Source of the DNA: Pseudomonadota bacterium
Lineage (GTDB): Bacteria; Pseudomonadota; Gammaproteobacteria; CAMYNG01
Direction: 5' to 3'
NCBI GenBank assembly: GCA_020347585.1
Contig: CP070733.1
Coordinates: 792,262 to 806,461, forward strand
Length of the DNA: 14,200 nucleotides
Positions within the stretch are counted from its first letter, which is position 1. Each line of letters opens with the position of its first letter. Made by a program: the position numbers and the translations under genes. The notes beneath the pieces are model-generated. The model saw only the letters and a list, made by a program, of their open reading frames with translations. It did not search any database and was not told the origin of the DNA. Below, piece after piece: positions 7,025-14,200 of this stretch.

Positions 7025-7945
7025 ATGGAACATCTGCCCACGCTCAGACAACTGCGCTATTTTGCCGCCCTGGTGGAGCATGGCCATTTCGGTCGGGCGG
7101 CCGAGGCCTGCTTTGTGTCCCAGTCGGCGTTCTCGGTGGCGATCCGCGAACTCGAAACCCTGCTCAGCGTGCAGCTGGTGGACCGCACCCACAAGAAGGT
7201 GACCATCACCGCCACCGGTCGGGATATCGCGACCCAAGCGCGGTTGTGCCTGCGCGATGCCGAGGCGCTGTTGGAAATGGCACGCCACGAGCAGCAACCG
7301 CTGACCGGCCGGCTCAACCTCGGCGTGATCCCCACCATTGCGCCGTTTCTGTTGCCGCGCTTCATGCCGGCACTGCACAAGGCCTACCCCCGCCTGCAGT
7401 TGTTCCTGCGCGAGGACACCACGGCGCGTCTGGTCGAGTCGCTACAGACGGGTGAACTCGACCTCGTGCTGATGGCGCTGCCGTACGAGCTGCGCCACGT
7501 GGAGGTTATGACGCTGTTGCGCGATCCCTTCCGGCTCGCCTGCCACAAGGGCACCAATCGGGTGGACCCGAAGCACTACAGCTTCAACCGATTGCAGAAA
7601 GAAAGCGTACTGTTGCTGCAAGATGGCCATTGCCTGCGTGATCACGCGCTGGCCGCGTGCAGGATCCGCCGCACGGAGAAGCTTAGCCGCTTTGCCGCGA
7701 GCAGCCTGTTGACGCTAGTCCAGATGGTGGATGCCGACCTCGGGGTGACATACCTGCCGGCCATGGCCGAGGGCTCGGCGCTGCTGGCCAACACCGGTGT
7801 GCGCACCTATCCCCTGGACAAGACCGCATACCGTGACATCGGCCTGGTCTGGCGCCGCGGCAGCGCGCGCGGCGAGGAGTTCCGTACCCTGGGCGAACTG
7901 ATTGTCAAACATCGTCCGCGCGGCACACAAGCACAGATCACGTAG
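7025..7945 (+). CDS. oxyR: LysR-family peroxide sensor OxyR
   Basis: A 306-residue LysR-type regulator. The N-terminal winged helix is typical (LRQLRYFAALVEHGHFGRAA, then SQSAFSVAIRELE). The effector domain has the OxyR redox signature DGHCLRDHALAAC. C203 and C212 are nine residues apart, exactly like C199 and C208 of E. coli OxyR, which form the peroxide-sensing disulfide. This identifies it as a functional-looking OxyR rather than a generic LysR protein. The open frame extends upstream to 6779, but the extra part runs antisense through the DUF2061 gene; the ATG at 7025 matches the family N-terminus. It is divergent from the DUF2061 and peroxiredoxin-glutaredoxin genes, a likely target unit. 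Confidence 0.93.
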   Translation: MEHLPTLRQLRYFAALVEHGHFGRAAEACFVSQSAFSVAIRELETLLSVQLVDRTHKKVTITATGRDIATQARLCLRDAEALLEMARHEQQPLTGRLNLGVIPTIAPFLLPRFMPALHKAYPRLQLFLREDTTARLVESLQTGELDLVLMALPYELRHVEVMTLLRDPFRLACHKGTNRVDPKHYSFNRLQKESVLLLQDGHCLRDHALAACRIRRTEKLSRFAASSLLTLVQMVDADLGVTYLPAMAEGSALLANTGVRTYPLDKTAYRDIGLVWRRGSARGEEFRTLGELIVKHRPRGTQAQIT

Positions 7946-7993
7946 CAACTGCCGTCAACGTGTGACGCGACACGCCCCGCCACCCTAATCACA

Positions 7994-7999
7994 TATAAT
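7994..7999 (+). promoter_or_regulatory. Consensus -10 box for the TMEM165-family gene
   Basis: A perfect TATAAT lies 32 bp before the start codon and predicts a leader of about 25 nt. No good -35 box sits 16-18 bp upstream. Instead an inverted repeat CGTGT-N6-ACACG (7959-7974) overlaps that region and could bind a regulator. I see no yybP-ykoY-type manganese riboswitch; the leader is too short. Confidence 0.45.
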
Positions 8000-8031
8000 G
8001 CAGATGCCATAGCCACCTCATATCACCCCGC

Positions 8032-8676
8032 ATGGACCTGTCGATCGTCGCCTCTGCATTCGTGCTGCTGTTTGTTGCGGAACTCGGTGATAAAACGCAA
8101 CTCATGGCCATGACCCTCGCGCACCGCTTTCCCACCTGGCCGGTGGTGGCCGGGGTATTTGCCGCCTTCCTGGTGCTCAACCTGCTTGCGGTGGTGGTTG
8201 GCGAGGGTTTATACCATGCGGTCCCGCAAAACTGGGTACTGGCCGCCGCGGGAGCACTGTTTCTGTTCTTTGCCTGGCGCTCCTGGAAGGAGGCCGATGC
8301 CGATGAAGAAGACGGCGACACCGGCGCGACCGCGCGCGGCGCCTTTATAACCAGCTTTGGGTTGATCTTCGTCGCCGAGCTTGGCGACAAGACCCAGTTG
8401 GCACTCGTTGCCTTCGCTGCCAGCACCGGCAAGCTGTGGTCGGTGTTCATCGGCGGCACGCTGGCGCTCTGGGCGGTGTCGGCGATCGGCATCATACTTG
8501 GCAGCACCGTGCTGCGGCGGCTGCCTAAGGTCTGGATGCATCGCGCTGCGGCGCTGCTGTTCCTGGCATTCGGCGTACTCGCCCTGGGCAAGGCGGCACT
8601 CGATGGCGCAACGGCCACCGAATTCGACCCGACAACTGCCATCAGCGCAGCGAATACATCCGTCTGGCGACCATAA
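8032..8676 (+). CDS. TMEM165/GDT1 (UPF0016) family cation transporter
   Basis: A 214-residue membrane protein with the internal duplication of the UPF0016 family. Two copies of the signature ELGDKTQ occur at residues 17-23 and 116-122, each at the end of a first helix, with three helices per half and an acidic linker (EADADEEDGD) between the halves. Family members exchange Mn2+ or Ca2+ for protons; bacterial relatives include the manganese exporter MntX/Mnx. The acidic pairs of the two motifs form the ion site. Start at 8032 gives the family N-terminus, although no clear Shine-Dalgarno is visible. Manganese export would fit the neighbouring oxyR, but this is inference. Confidence 0.9.
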   Translation: MDLSIVASAFVLLFVAELGDKTQLMAMTLAHRFPTWPVVAGVFAAFLVLNLLAVVVGEGLYHAVPQNWVLAAAGALFLFFAWRSWKEADADEEDGDTGATARGAFITSFGLIFVAELGDKTQLALVAFAASTGKLWSVFIGGTLALWAVSAIGIILGSTVLRRLPKVWMHRAAALLFLAFGVLALGKAALDGATATEFDPTTAISAANTSVWRP

Positions 8677-8862
8677 TCCCAAACTCGCGGGCGGGGGGCC
8701 ACCCCCATACCAACCTCACTGTCGCCCGCCCCCAGGGCCTGCTACCGCGCCGCATAGCACCACGGCCATCGGGCGCCAGCGCATCCTTGCAGCTCCGGTC
8801 GCTGTGATGATTTCGTGACAATCCGGGTCTTATGATCGGTTGAGTGCACCTTACCTGCCGAC
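8677..8862. other. Intergenic region: GC-rich stem-loops, then the regulator promoter
   Basis: The first part has GC-rich inverted repeats: GGGCGGG (8689-8695) with CCCGCCC (8725-8731), and the alternative GGGGG-CCA-CCCCC (8694-8706). Neither is followed by a T-run. The second part holds the tandem GTGA repeat and -10 box listed separately. There is no gene. Confidence 0.5.
8804..8836 (+). promoter_or_regulatory. Tandem GTGA repeat (11-bp step) and -10 box of the two-component operon
   Basis: GTGA occurs at 8804-8807 and again at 8815-8818, an 11-bp step, as GTGATGATTTCGTGA. The same 15 bases with one change (GTGATGTTTTCGTGA) occur upstream of the spondin gene. A TATGAT -10 candidate lies at 8831-8836, and the repeat covers its -35 region. 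This is the layout of a promoter activated by an OmpR/PhoB-type regulator. Autoregulation by the product of the next gene is inferred. Confidence 0.6.
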
Positions 8863-9570
8863 ATGAAACGCATACTGGTCATCGAGGACAACCACGACAT
8901 CGCCAACCTGGTTGGCATGCACTTGCGCGACATCGGCGCACGTGTGGATCTCGCGCACGATGGTCACAAGGGTCTGGCTCGGGCGTTGGCTCAACGCTAC
9001 GACCTGGTGATCCTCGACCTGATGCTGCCCGGTAAGGATGGACTCGAGATCTGTCGCGAACTGCGTGGCAGCAGCGGCTACACACCGATCCTGATGCTCA
9101 CGGCCAGGACGGCAGAAACCGACCGGGTGCTGGGGCTCGAACTCGGCGCGGACGACTACCTCACCAAGCCCTTCAGCGTTCGAGAGCTGGTGGCACGTGC
9201 CAAAGCGATCTTTCGTCGCGTTGAGTCACTCGCCCAACGGGACAACGCCAAGCACCAATGCGTGCATGCCGGAGCGCTATCCATTGAACAGCAGTCCCGC
9301 GCCGTGACCCTAAACAACCGGCCCGTGGAACTGACGGCACGCGAGTTTGACTTGCTATGGCATTTTGCGCGCCATCCCGGCCAGGTGTTTACCCGCAGCC
9401 AGTTGCTAGACAGTGTCTGGGGATACGGCCATGACGGTTACGAACATACCGTTAACTCGCACATCAACCGCCTGCGCGCCAAGATAGAAGCGAATCCGTC
9501 GCACCCGACGTTCATCCTTACCGTATGGGGCGTCGGTTACAAATTCATCAACGTCGTGCCAGGCGGCTAA
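8863..9570 (+). CDS. OmpR/PhoB-family response regulator
   Basis: A 235-residue regulator. The receiver domain has all key residues: acidic pair E8-D9, phosphoacceptor D52 in VILDLMLPG, T80 and K102 in LTKPF. The C-terminal winged-helix DNA-binding domain runs from about residue 130 to the end, with LTAREFDLLWHFARHPGQVF, then LLDSVWG and the HINRLRAKIE recognition helix, ending VWGVGYKF. It would be phosphorylated by the kinase encoded 5 bp downstream and bind direct repeats. The tandem GTGA sites upstream of its own gene and of the spondin gene are the obvious candidate targets. I cannot assign it to a named subfamily. Confidence 0.93.
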   Translation: MKRILVIEDNHDIANLVGMHLRDIGARVDLAHDGHKGLARALAQRYDLVILDLMLPGKDGLEICRELRGSSGYTPILMLTARTAETDRVLGLELGADDYLTKPFSVRELVARAKAIFRRVESLAQRDNAKHQCVHAGALSIEQQSRAVTLNNRPVELTAREFDLLWHFARHPGQVFTRSQLLDSVWGYGHDGYEHTVNSHINRLRAKIEANPSHPTFILTVWGVGYKFINVVPGG

Positions 9571-9575
9571 CCACC

Positions 9576-11051
9576 ATGCTTCGAACCATCTACCGCAAGA
9601 TCACCGCCATGCTGTTCGCGCTCGTGCTGACAATCGGGTGCGCGTTTTTCCTTCTAGTGAGCTATGCGACTGAAATGTACCAGCAGGAGGTTGCCCAGAG
9701 GCTCAACGTTGAGCTCGCGCAGCATATCGTCGAGGAAGAGGCGTTGCTCAACGGCAGCAATGTTAACACCGAAGCGCTCGAACACTTGTTTCACATGCTG
9801 ATGGTGATAAACCCGAACATCGAGATTTACCTGCTGGACACCAACGGCAGGATCCTTGCCGATGCGGCCCCCTATGGCCGCATCAAGCGTGCGTCGGTTG
9901 ACCTTTTGCCTGTGCGCCGCTTTATGGCGGGCGAGCACAAATTCCCGTTGCGCGGCGACGATCCGCGCTCGCCGGAGCGCCGAAAGGTCTTTTCCGCCGC
10001 GCCGATTGCCAGCGAGAAAGGTGTGTCCGGGTACCTGTATGTCATTCTCGCCAGCGAGGCCTACGACAGCGTTACCGGGCGAATCCAGGAGAGCTACATT
10101 CTGCGCTTTACGACCATCACACTGGCGGTTGGTCTGGCTGTAGCACTGCTCGCCGGCCTGGCAGGCTTTGCCCTACTTACCCGGCGACTGGGACACCTGT
10201 CCGACGCCATGCGCAACTACGGGCAGCGCACGAACGCCGCCAGGTCGCGCTATCCGTTTCGGGGTGCCGCACGGGACGAGATCGATCAACTGGGCGCCAG
10301 TTTCAATCGCATGGCAGATCAGATAGATCAGCAGGTCGAGGCGCTGCAACAAAACGACGCGAAGCGGCGCGAGTTGATCGCCAACGTATCTCACGATCTG
10401 CGCACGCCATTGACTTCCCTGCACGGCTATCTAGAAACTCTGACGTTGAAAGACGCAACCTTGCCCGAAGATGAGCGTCGGCAGTATCTGCAAATAGCCA
10501 CCGCACGCAGCAAGCAGCTAAACCAGCTCGTATCCGAGTTGTTTGAACTGGCCAAGCTCGACTCGTGTGAAACCTTGCTAAATGTGGAACCCTTCTCGCT
10601 CGCGGAACTGGCTCAGGATGTCGCACAAAAATTTCGCCTCGATGCGCAGGCGCGCGGCATCCAACTTTTGACCGAGGTCGATGCCGACCTGCCGTTTGCC
10701 TATGGCGATATCGGCCTGATGCAACGCGTGCTGGACAATCTTGTCGAGAACGCACTGCGGCACACACCACATGACGGTCGAGTGACACTGCGGCTGGCTG
10801 CAAATTCCGACAAGATCACGGTCAGGGTCGCCGACGACGGCTGCGGAATACCCACGGATGAACTTCCCCATATATTCGATCGCTTTTACCGGCTAGAGAA
10901 AAACCGAGAAAATGGCGGCGGGCATGCGGGGTTAGGGCTGGCCATCGCCAAGCGAATCCTCGATCTGCACGGCAGCGTAATTCGCGCCCACAACCGCCCG
11001 CAGCGGGGCACAACGTTTGTGTTTCAGGTACCCGCCTACCCGGCGCGCTAG
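9576..11051 (+). CDS. Membrane sensor histidine kinase
   Basis: A 491-residue kinase. It has transmembrane helix 1 (about 8-30), a periplasmic sensor region (about 31-174) with no recognised domain name, helix 2 (about 177-202), HAMP (about 203-262), and dimerisation/phosphoacceptor helix with ANVSHDLRTPLTSLHGYLET (H273). The ATPase domain has an N box NLVENALRHTP (N392), DDGCGIP, FDRFYRL and GHAGLGLAIAKRI. All catalytic boxes are intact. The ATG at 9576 follows AGGCGG in the end of the regulator gene and leaves a 5-bp gap, so the pair is translated from one message. An upstream in-frame start at 9525 would overlap the regulator and is unlikely. The stimulus is unknown. Confidence 0.93.
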   Translation: MLRTIYRKITAMLFALVLTIGCAFFLLVSYATEMYQQEVAQRLNVELAQHIVEEEALLNGSNVNTEALEHLFHMLMVINPNIEIYLLDTNGRILADAAPYGRIKRASVDLLPVRRFMAGEHKFPLRGDDPRSPERRKVFSAAPIASEKGVSGYLYVILASEAYDSVTGRIQESYILRFTTITLAVGLAVALLAGLAGFALLTRRLGHLSDAMRNYGQRTNAARSRYPFRGAARDEIDQLGASFNRMADQIDQQVEALQQNDAKRRELIANVSHDLRTPLTSLHGYLETLTLKDATLPEDERRQYLQIATARSKQLNQLVSELFELAKLDSCETLLNVEPFSLAELAQDVAQKFRLDAQARGIQLLTEVDADLPFAYGDIGLMQRVLDNLVENALRHTPHDGRVTLRLAANSDKITVRVADDGCGIPTDELPHIFDRFYRLEKNRENGGGHAGLGLAIAKRILDLHGSVIRAHNRPQRGTTFVFQVPAYPAR

Positions 11052-11074
11052 GTGTCCGGGCCTCTTCCTGCGGC

Positions 11075-11111
11075 GTGACCAATTCGTGATGTTTTCGTGA
11101 AGTGCCTGTGA
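11075..11111 (+). promoter_or_regulatory. Four GTGA half-sites with exact 11-bp period
   Basis: GTGA begins at 11075, 11086, 11097 and 11108, each step exactly 11 bp. Three are preceded by C and one by T, and the middle spacers are T-rich. This is the geometry of OmpR/PhoB-type regulators, whose monomers bind direct repeats on one face of the helix. It lies between the kinase gene and the spondin gene, and shares a 15-bp near-identical stretch with the repeat upstream of the response-regulator gene. The last repeat (TGTGAC, 11107-11112) may overlap a -35 box; no clear -10 follows. Confidence 0.65.
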
Positions 11112-11195
11112 CCCATGGGCTGCATGCTGATCCTCGTGGCCAATGCGTTTGGCGCCACAGCGTGGATACCTGAACTTTACGGAGGAATACAGCCC

Positions 11196-11873
11196 ATGAA
11201 CAGAACCCTTAAATCGATCCTGCTCGCACTGCCGTTTTGCCTGGCCGGGGCGTCAACAACCGTGCATGCGAGCAACGATCATGACGGCAAGGTTGGAATG
11301 TACGCTGTCACCATCACCAACCTGACCCGAGGCCAGACCTTTACCCCCATCATGGTGGCGAGCCACAAGCGCGGCCACCCCCTGTTCACTCTCGGTGCCC
11401 CCGCCGACCCGGCGCTGGCAACCGTGGCCGAGAGCGGCAACACCCAGCCGCTCTCGGACGAATTACTGAACTCGGGCTTGGCATTCGATACCGCATCGTC
11501 CGGTGCACTGCTCGGGCCGGGTGAAAGCGTCACCGTTAACGTGCGAACAACGAAACGCTATCGGTACGTGAGCGTGGTCTCCATGCTGATCCCGACCAAT
11601 GATGCATTCTTCGCCGCCAACGGAATCCCTGGCCCCAGGGGAAACAAGACGGCCACCGCCGTCTCACCAGTCTACGATGCAGGCAGCGAGATAAACGACG
11701 AGCTGTGTATCAGCATCCCCGGTCCCGTATGCGGTGGCGCTGCCATCTCGCCGGAAGACGGCGAGGGCTACGTGCACATCCATGCTGGGATACACGGCAT
11801 CGGCGACCTGGCACCGGCCACCTACGACTGGCGCAACCCGGCGGCCAGGATTTCCGTGGTACGAGTCAAGTAA
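11196..11873 (+). CDS. Exported spondin-domain protein
   Basis: A 225-residue protein with a Sec signal peptide (core SILLALPFCLAGA, likely cleavage after VHA at residue 25), followed by a bacterial Spondin_N domain. Family landmarks are YAVTITNLTRGQTFTPIMVA, HPLFTLGAPA, the SVVSMLIPTNDAFFA segment, and the closing DWRNPAARISVVRV. It should be periplasmic or secreted. Bacterial spondin proteins are of unknown function, though the eukaryotic domain binds ligands in the extracellular matrix. The ATG at 11196 follows GGAGGA; a start at 11115 would spoil the signal peptide. It follows the kinase gene by 144 bp, with its own probable promoter and the GTGA array, and ends at a strong terminator. 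Confidence 0.85.
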   Translation: MNRTLKSILLALPFCLAGASTTVHASNDHDGKVGMYAVTITNLTRGQTFTPIMVASHKRGHPLFTLGAPADPALATVAESGNTQPLSDELLNSGLAFDTASSGALLGPGESVTVNVRTTKRYRYVSVVSMLIPTNDAFFAANGIPGPRGNKTATAVSPVYDAGSEINDELCISIPGPVCGGAAISPEDGEGYVHIHAGIHGIGDLAPATYDWRNPAARISVVRVK

Positions 11874-11882
11874 CAGCGAAAG

Positions 11883-11908
11883 ACTGCGGCCCCATCCGGG
11901 GCCGCAGT
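11883..11908. terminator. Strong, probably bidirectional terminator
   Basis: An 11-bp perfect stem (ACTGCGGCCCC with GGGGCCGCAGT) closes on the four-base loop ATCC. Flanking bases extend the symmetry: AACAGC (11872-11877) with GCTGTT (11909-11914), or GCGAAA (11876-11881) with TTTCGC (11913-11918). Short T-rich tails occur on both sides. It sits between the convergent spondin and ExoIII genes and probably serves both. Confidence 0.8.
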
Positions 11909-11926
11909 GCTGTTTCGCAGCACAAT

Positions 11927-12694
11927 CTATAAATCGTAATCGATGACTAACGGTGCATGATCGGAGAAGCGCTGCGTCTTATAGATCGACGCCTTGCGCA
12001 CTGTGTCCTCGAGACCTGGCGTGATGATCTGGTAGTCGATACGCCAGCCCACGTTCTTTGCCCAGGCCTGTCCGCGGTTTGACCACCATGTGTACTGGTC
12101 AGGGCGGCGGTCCACCACACGGAAGGCATCCACCCACCCGCCGTCGGAGAACAGTGCGTCGATCCATGCTCGCTCCTCTGGCGTGCATCCCGAGTTCTTC
12201 TGGTTACCCTTGAAGTTCCTGATATCGATTTCCCGGTGCACCGTATTCCAGTCACCGCAGATGATATAGTCACGGCGCCGGCGGCGCATGCCATCGAGTT
12301 CCTCGCGCAATCGCCTCATAAACTCTAGCTTGCCGACATGGCGTTCGGGACTCGACGATCCCGACGGTAAATAGAATGACGCAACGCTCAGCTTGCCAAA
12401 ATCCGCCTGGATGTAACGCCCCTCCCGGTCGCAGTGATCCCAGCCCAACCCGGTAGTGATCTTGTCGGGTTCGTGCTTGCTGTATATGGCTACACCGCTA
12501 TAACCCTTTTTCTCAGCGTCGAAATAATGGCAGTGAAAGGCCTTTGGATAGAACACCTCGGGATGTAACTGGTGCTCCTGCGCCTTGGTCTCCTGCACGC
12601 ACACCACGTCGGCGCGCTGCCGTGCCAGCCATTTGAAAAATCCCTTCCTCTCAGCGGAACGAATTCCGTTGACGTTGGCGGAAATCACACGCAT
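11927..12694 (-). CDS. xth: Exodeoxyribonuclease III family (Crc-like position, intact active site)
   Basis: A 255-residue member of the ExoIII/AP-endonuclease family. The catalytic residues are all present: N7 in NVNGIRSA, E35 in VQETKAQ, Y108, D148 and N150 in CGDWN, and D245-H246 in SDHAPL. The enzyme class cleaves at abasic sites and digests 3' ends in base-excision repair. Overall it resembles Pseudomonas Crc (YIICGDWN versus YIYCGSLY; GWRIDYQIITPGL versus GWRFDYQLLTPGL), which has lost these residues and acts with Hfq in catabolite repression. Like crc, it is divergent from pyrE. I chose the ATG at 12694 because the conserved sequence MRVISANVNG begins there; the frame is open to 12760, but the extra 22 residues are not family-like. 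Confidence 0.92.
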   Translation of the reverse strand: MRVISANVNGIRSAERKGFFKWLARQRADVVCVQETKAQEHQLHPEVFYPKAFHCHYFDAEKKGYSGVAIYSKHEPDKITTGLGWDHCDREGRYIQADFGKLSVASFYLPSGSSSPERHVGKLEFMRRLREELDGMRRRRRDYIICGDWNTVHREIDIRNFKGNQKNSGCTPEERAWIDALFSDGGWVDAFRVVDRRPDQYTWWSNRGQAWAKNVGWRIDYQIITPGLEDTVRKASIYKTQRFSDHAPLVIDYDL

Positions 12695-12719
12695 CAGGCT
12701 TATCCAGGTACGGACGATA

Positions 12720-12734
12720 CGTGTATGATACACG
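12720..12734. promoter_or_regulatory. Perfect palindrome over the candidate pyrE promoter
   Basis: CGTGTAT-G-ATACACG is a perfect 15-bp palindrome with a one-base centre. It contains TATGAT (12724-12729), a plausible -10 box for pyrE, with TTATCC (12700-12705) as a weak -35. It lies in the 76-bp gap between the divergent xth and pyrE genes, so a protein bound here could control both. I cannot name the regulator. Confidence 0.5.
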
Positions 12735-12770
12735 AGCCGTTCACTCACCGGCTTTCTCACACCTTGAGCG

Positions 12771-13418
12771 ATGCGCCACTACCAGAAAGCATTTATCGAG
12801 TTCGCCCTGGACTGTGATGTGCTGCGCTTCGGGCGCTTCACGCTCAAGTCTGGGCGCATCAGTCCGTACTTCTTCAACGCCGGCCTGTTTAACACCGGCA
12901 GCGCGCTCGCCAGGCTGGGCCAGTTCTATGCCGCCGCCATACGCGACAACGCCATCGAGTTCGACATACTGTTCGGCCCGGCCTACAAGGGCATCCCGCT
13001 TGCGGCAAGTTGCGCCGTAGCGCTGGCCGAGCACCACGATCTGGACGTGCCGTACTGCTTCAACCGCAAGGAGGCTAAGGACCACGGTGAGGGGGGCAAC
13101 ATCGTAGGCGCGCCGCTCGAGGGACGCGTGCTTATCATTGACGATGTGATAACTGCCGGCACTGCGGTGCGTGAATCCATGGACATCATCGCGTCAGCCG
13201 GTGCGGACCCGGCGGGCGTGGTGATTGCGCTCGACCGCCAAGAACGCGGCCAGGGAAAACACTCGGCCATCCAGGAAGTGGAACACAGCTACGGCATACC
13301 GGTGCTCAGCATCGTCACGCTCACAGATCTCATCGCCTTTCTCGAGCAGCGGCCCGACAGCAAGGCACAACTCGAGGCGGTGCGCGCCTACCGCGCCGAG
13401 TACGGCATCGCCGGCTGA
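12771..13418 (+). CDS. pyrE: Orotate phosphoribosyltransferase
   Basis: A 215-residue enzyme that makes orotidine 5'-phosphate from orotate and PRPP, step five of pyrimidine synthesis, in the cytosol. The N-terminus [19 protein letters not shown] is typical. The catalytic loop [13 protein letters not shown] and the PRPP-binding motif [13 protein letters not shown] (D124-D125) are complete. Length is normal. The ATG at 12771 matches family N-termini, although the upstream ribosome-binding sequence (TTGAGCG) is weak. It is divergent from xth, and the palindrome at 12720-12734 suggests regulation. It converges on the TauE/SafE gene with only a 12-bp gap. Confidence 0.97.
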   Translation: MRHYQKAFIEFALDCDVLRFGRFTLKSGRISPYFFNAGLFNTGSALARLGQFYAAAIRDNAIEFDILFGPAYKGIPLAASCAVALAEHHDLDVPYCFNRKEAKDHGEGGNIVGAPLEGRVLIIDDVITAGTAVRESMDIIASAGADPAGVVIALDRQERGQGKHSAIQEVEHSYGIPVLSIVTLTDLIAFLEQRPDSKAQLEAVRAYRAEYGIAG

Positions 13419-13430
13419 GGCGCGCCTAAG

Positions 13431-14180
13431 TTAGTGCAGGATCAGGCTTACTCCCACCGCCAGGGTCACTACCTCGTAGGCGCGTTTGATCATGCGGTTG
13501 CCCTTGGCGATGGCGAGATGCGCGCCTGTGTAGCCACCCAGCAGCGACGCCAGCAGCAGCGCCGGCATCCAATCCCAGCGGATGGTACCCAACACACCCA
13601 GTACCAGCGCGCCGCTGCCGTTCCAAAATAACCCCACAATCACCAGGGTATGAGCCACGGCGCGCTTATAGTCGAAGCCGAACCAGCGCACTAGCCACAA
13701 GGTGACGAACAGTCCTGTTCCCGAGGTCAATGAGCCGTTGAGCACGCCGATCACGAACAATACAGCGCCCCCGGCTAGGTAGCCGCCACGGTCACGGTGC
13801 GCCGGACGATGTTCCTGGCCCAATTCGGGCCTGCGCAGGGAATAAATCCCCAATCCCATGGTCAAAACCCCTAGCGCCACCTCGGCGGCCCGGTCTGGCA
13901 CACTGAGAATGACGCCGGCACCGACTAACACGCCAGGTACGCCGCTGACCAGCATGAGCAGAGCGAAACGCCAATCCAGGGTGCCCTCCTTAAAGTGACG
14001 CAGGGAAGCGCCGATACCTAGTGCAACGCTGGCGAGTTTGTGGGTCGCTAGTGCGGTGGCAAACGGCAGGCCCAGAAAGATCAGGGCCGGAAGTTGCAGC
14101 AGGCCGGCACCACCACCAGCGAAGGCCGAAAATGCATTGGACACAAAGGCCACAATGAAAAGCACGAGTTGTTCAAACAA
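13431..14180 (-). CDS. TauE/SafE family permease
   Basis: A 249-residue membrane protein with two homologous halves of the TauE/SafE fold. The first half has FVSNAFSAFAGGGAGLLQLPAL and ATHKLASVALGIG; the second has GVLNGSLTSGTGLFVTLWL and a closing GGYTGAHLAI. About eight transmembrane helices are expected. Members export sulfite, sulfoacetate or related organic anions; the substrate here is unknown. The start is uncertain. Frame-stop TAA lies at about 14186-14188, leaving TTG at 14180 as the first start codon, with later GTG codons possible. The gene lies at the window edge but appears complete. It is convergent with pyrE. Confidence 0.87.
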   Translation of the reverse strand: MFEQLVLFIVAFVSNAFSAFAGGGAGLLQLPALIFLGLPFATALATHKLASVALGIGASLRHFKEGTLDWRFALLMLVSGVPGVLVGAGVILSVPDRAAEVALGVLTMGLGIYSLRRPELGQEHRPAHRDRGGYLAGGAVLFVIGVLNGSLTSGTGLFVTLWLVRWFGFDYKRAVAHTLVIVGLFWNGSGALVLGVLGTIRWDWMPALLLASLLGGYTGAHLAIAKGNRMIKRAYEVVTLAVGVSLILH

Positions 14181-14200
14181 CTGCGATTACCCGGTTGCCA

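Noticed and set aside
7946..8031. Manganese-type riboswitch before the TMEM165-family gene
   Set aside because: The predicted leader after the TATAAT box is only about 25 nt, and I see no paired-helix layout of the yybP-ykoY class.

Overview
This window looks like chromosomal DNA of a GC-rich gammaproteobacterium. An ExoIII-family gene lies head to head with pyrE, as crc and pyrE do in Pseudomonas. OxyR, AmpG and an OmpR/EnvZ-type two-component pair are all of proteobacterial type. Two TauE/SafE-type membrane proteins and a periplasmic DsrE-like protein would fit a sulfur-metabolising lineage, but they do not prove it. I see no rRNA, tRNA, transposase, phage gene, CRISPR array or codon-use break. 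The window reads as ordinary, densely packed chromosome.

Layout. (1) 47-2005 (+): a dynamin-like GTPase. (2) 2118-4212 (-): an AmpG-type permease followed by a small six-helix membrane protein of the DsbD_2/UreH-like family, 10 bp apart. They converge on the GTPase gene across a 112-bp gap that holds inverted heptamer repeats and a long hairpin overlapping a stop codon. (3) 4331-5684 (+): a four-helix membrane protein, an exported DsrE-like protein and a DUF3784-like membrane protein. (4) 5889-7945: an oxidative-stress block. A peroxiredoxin-glutaredoxin fusion and a DUF2061 membrane protein read leftward, divergent from an oxyR that keeps both redox cysteines. (5) 8032-8676 (+): a TMEM165/GDT1-family cation transporter. 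(6) 8863-11873 (+): response regulator, histidine kinase, then an exported spondin-domain protein. (7) 11927-12694 (-) and 12771-13418 (+): an ExoIII-type nuclease divergent from pyrE. (8) 13431-14180 (-): a TauE/SafE permease convergent with pyrE.

The most interesting signal is regulatory. Upstream of the spondin gene there are four GTGA half-sites with an exact 11-bp period (starts 11075, 11086, 11097, 11108). Two more with the same 11-bp step and almost the same flanks lie upstream of the response-regulator gene (8804, 8815). An 11-bp tandem repeat is the usual binding geometry of OmpR/PhoB regulators. The simplest reading is a compact circuit: the regulator controls its own operon and the adjacent exported spondin protein. 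Other notable points are the catalytically intact ExoIII in the crc position, a perfect palindrome over the candidate pyrE promoter, palindromes between oxyR and its divergent neighbours, and a compound hairpin at 5803-5870.
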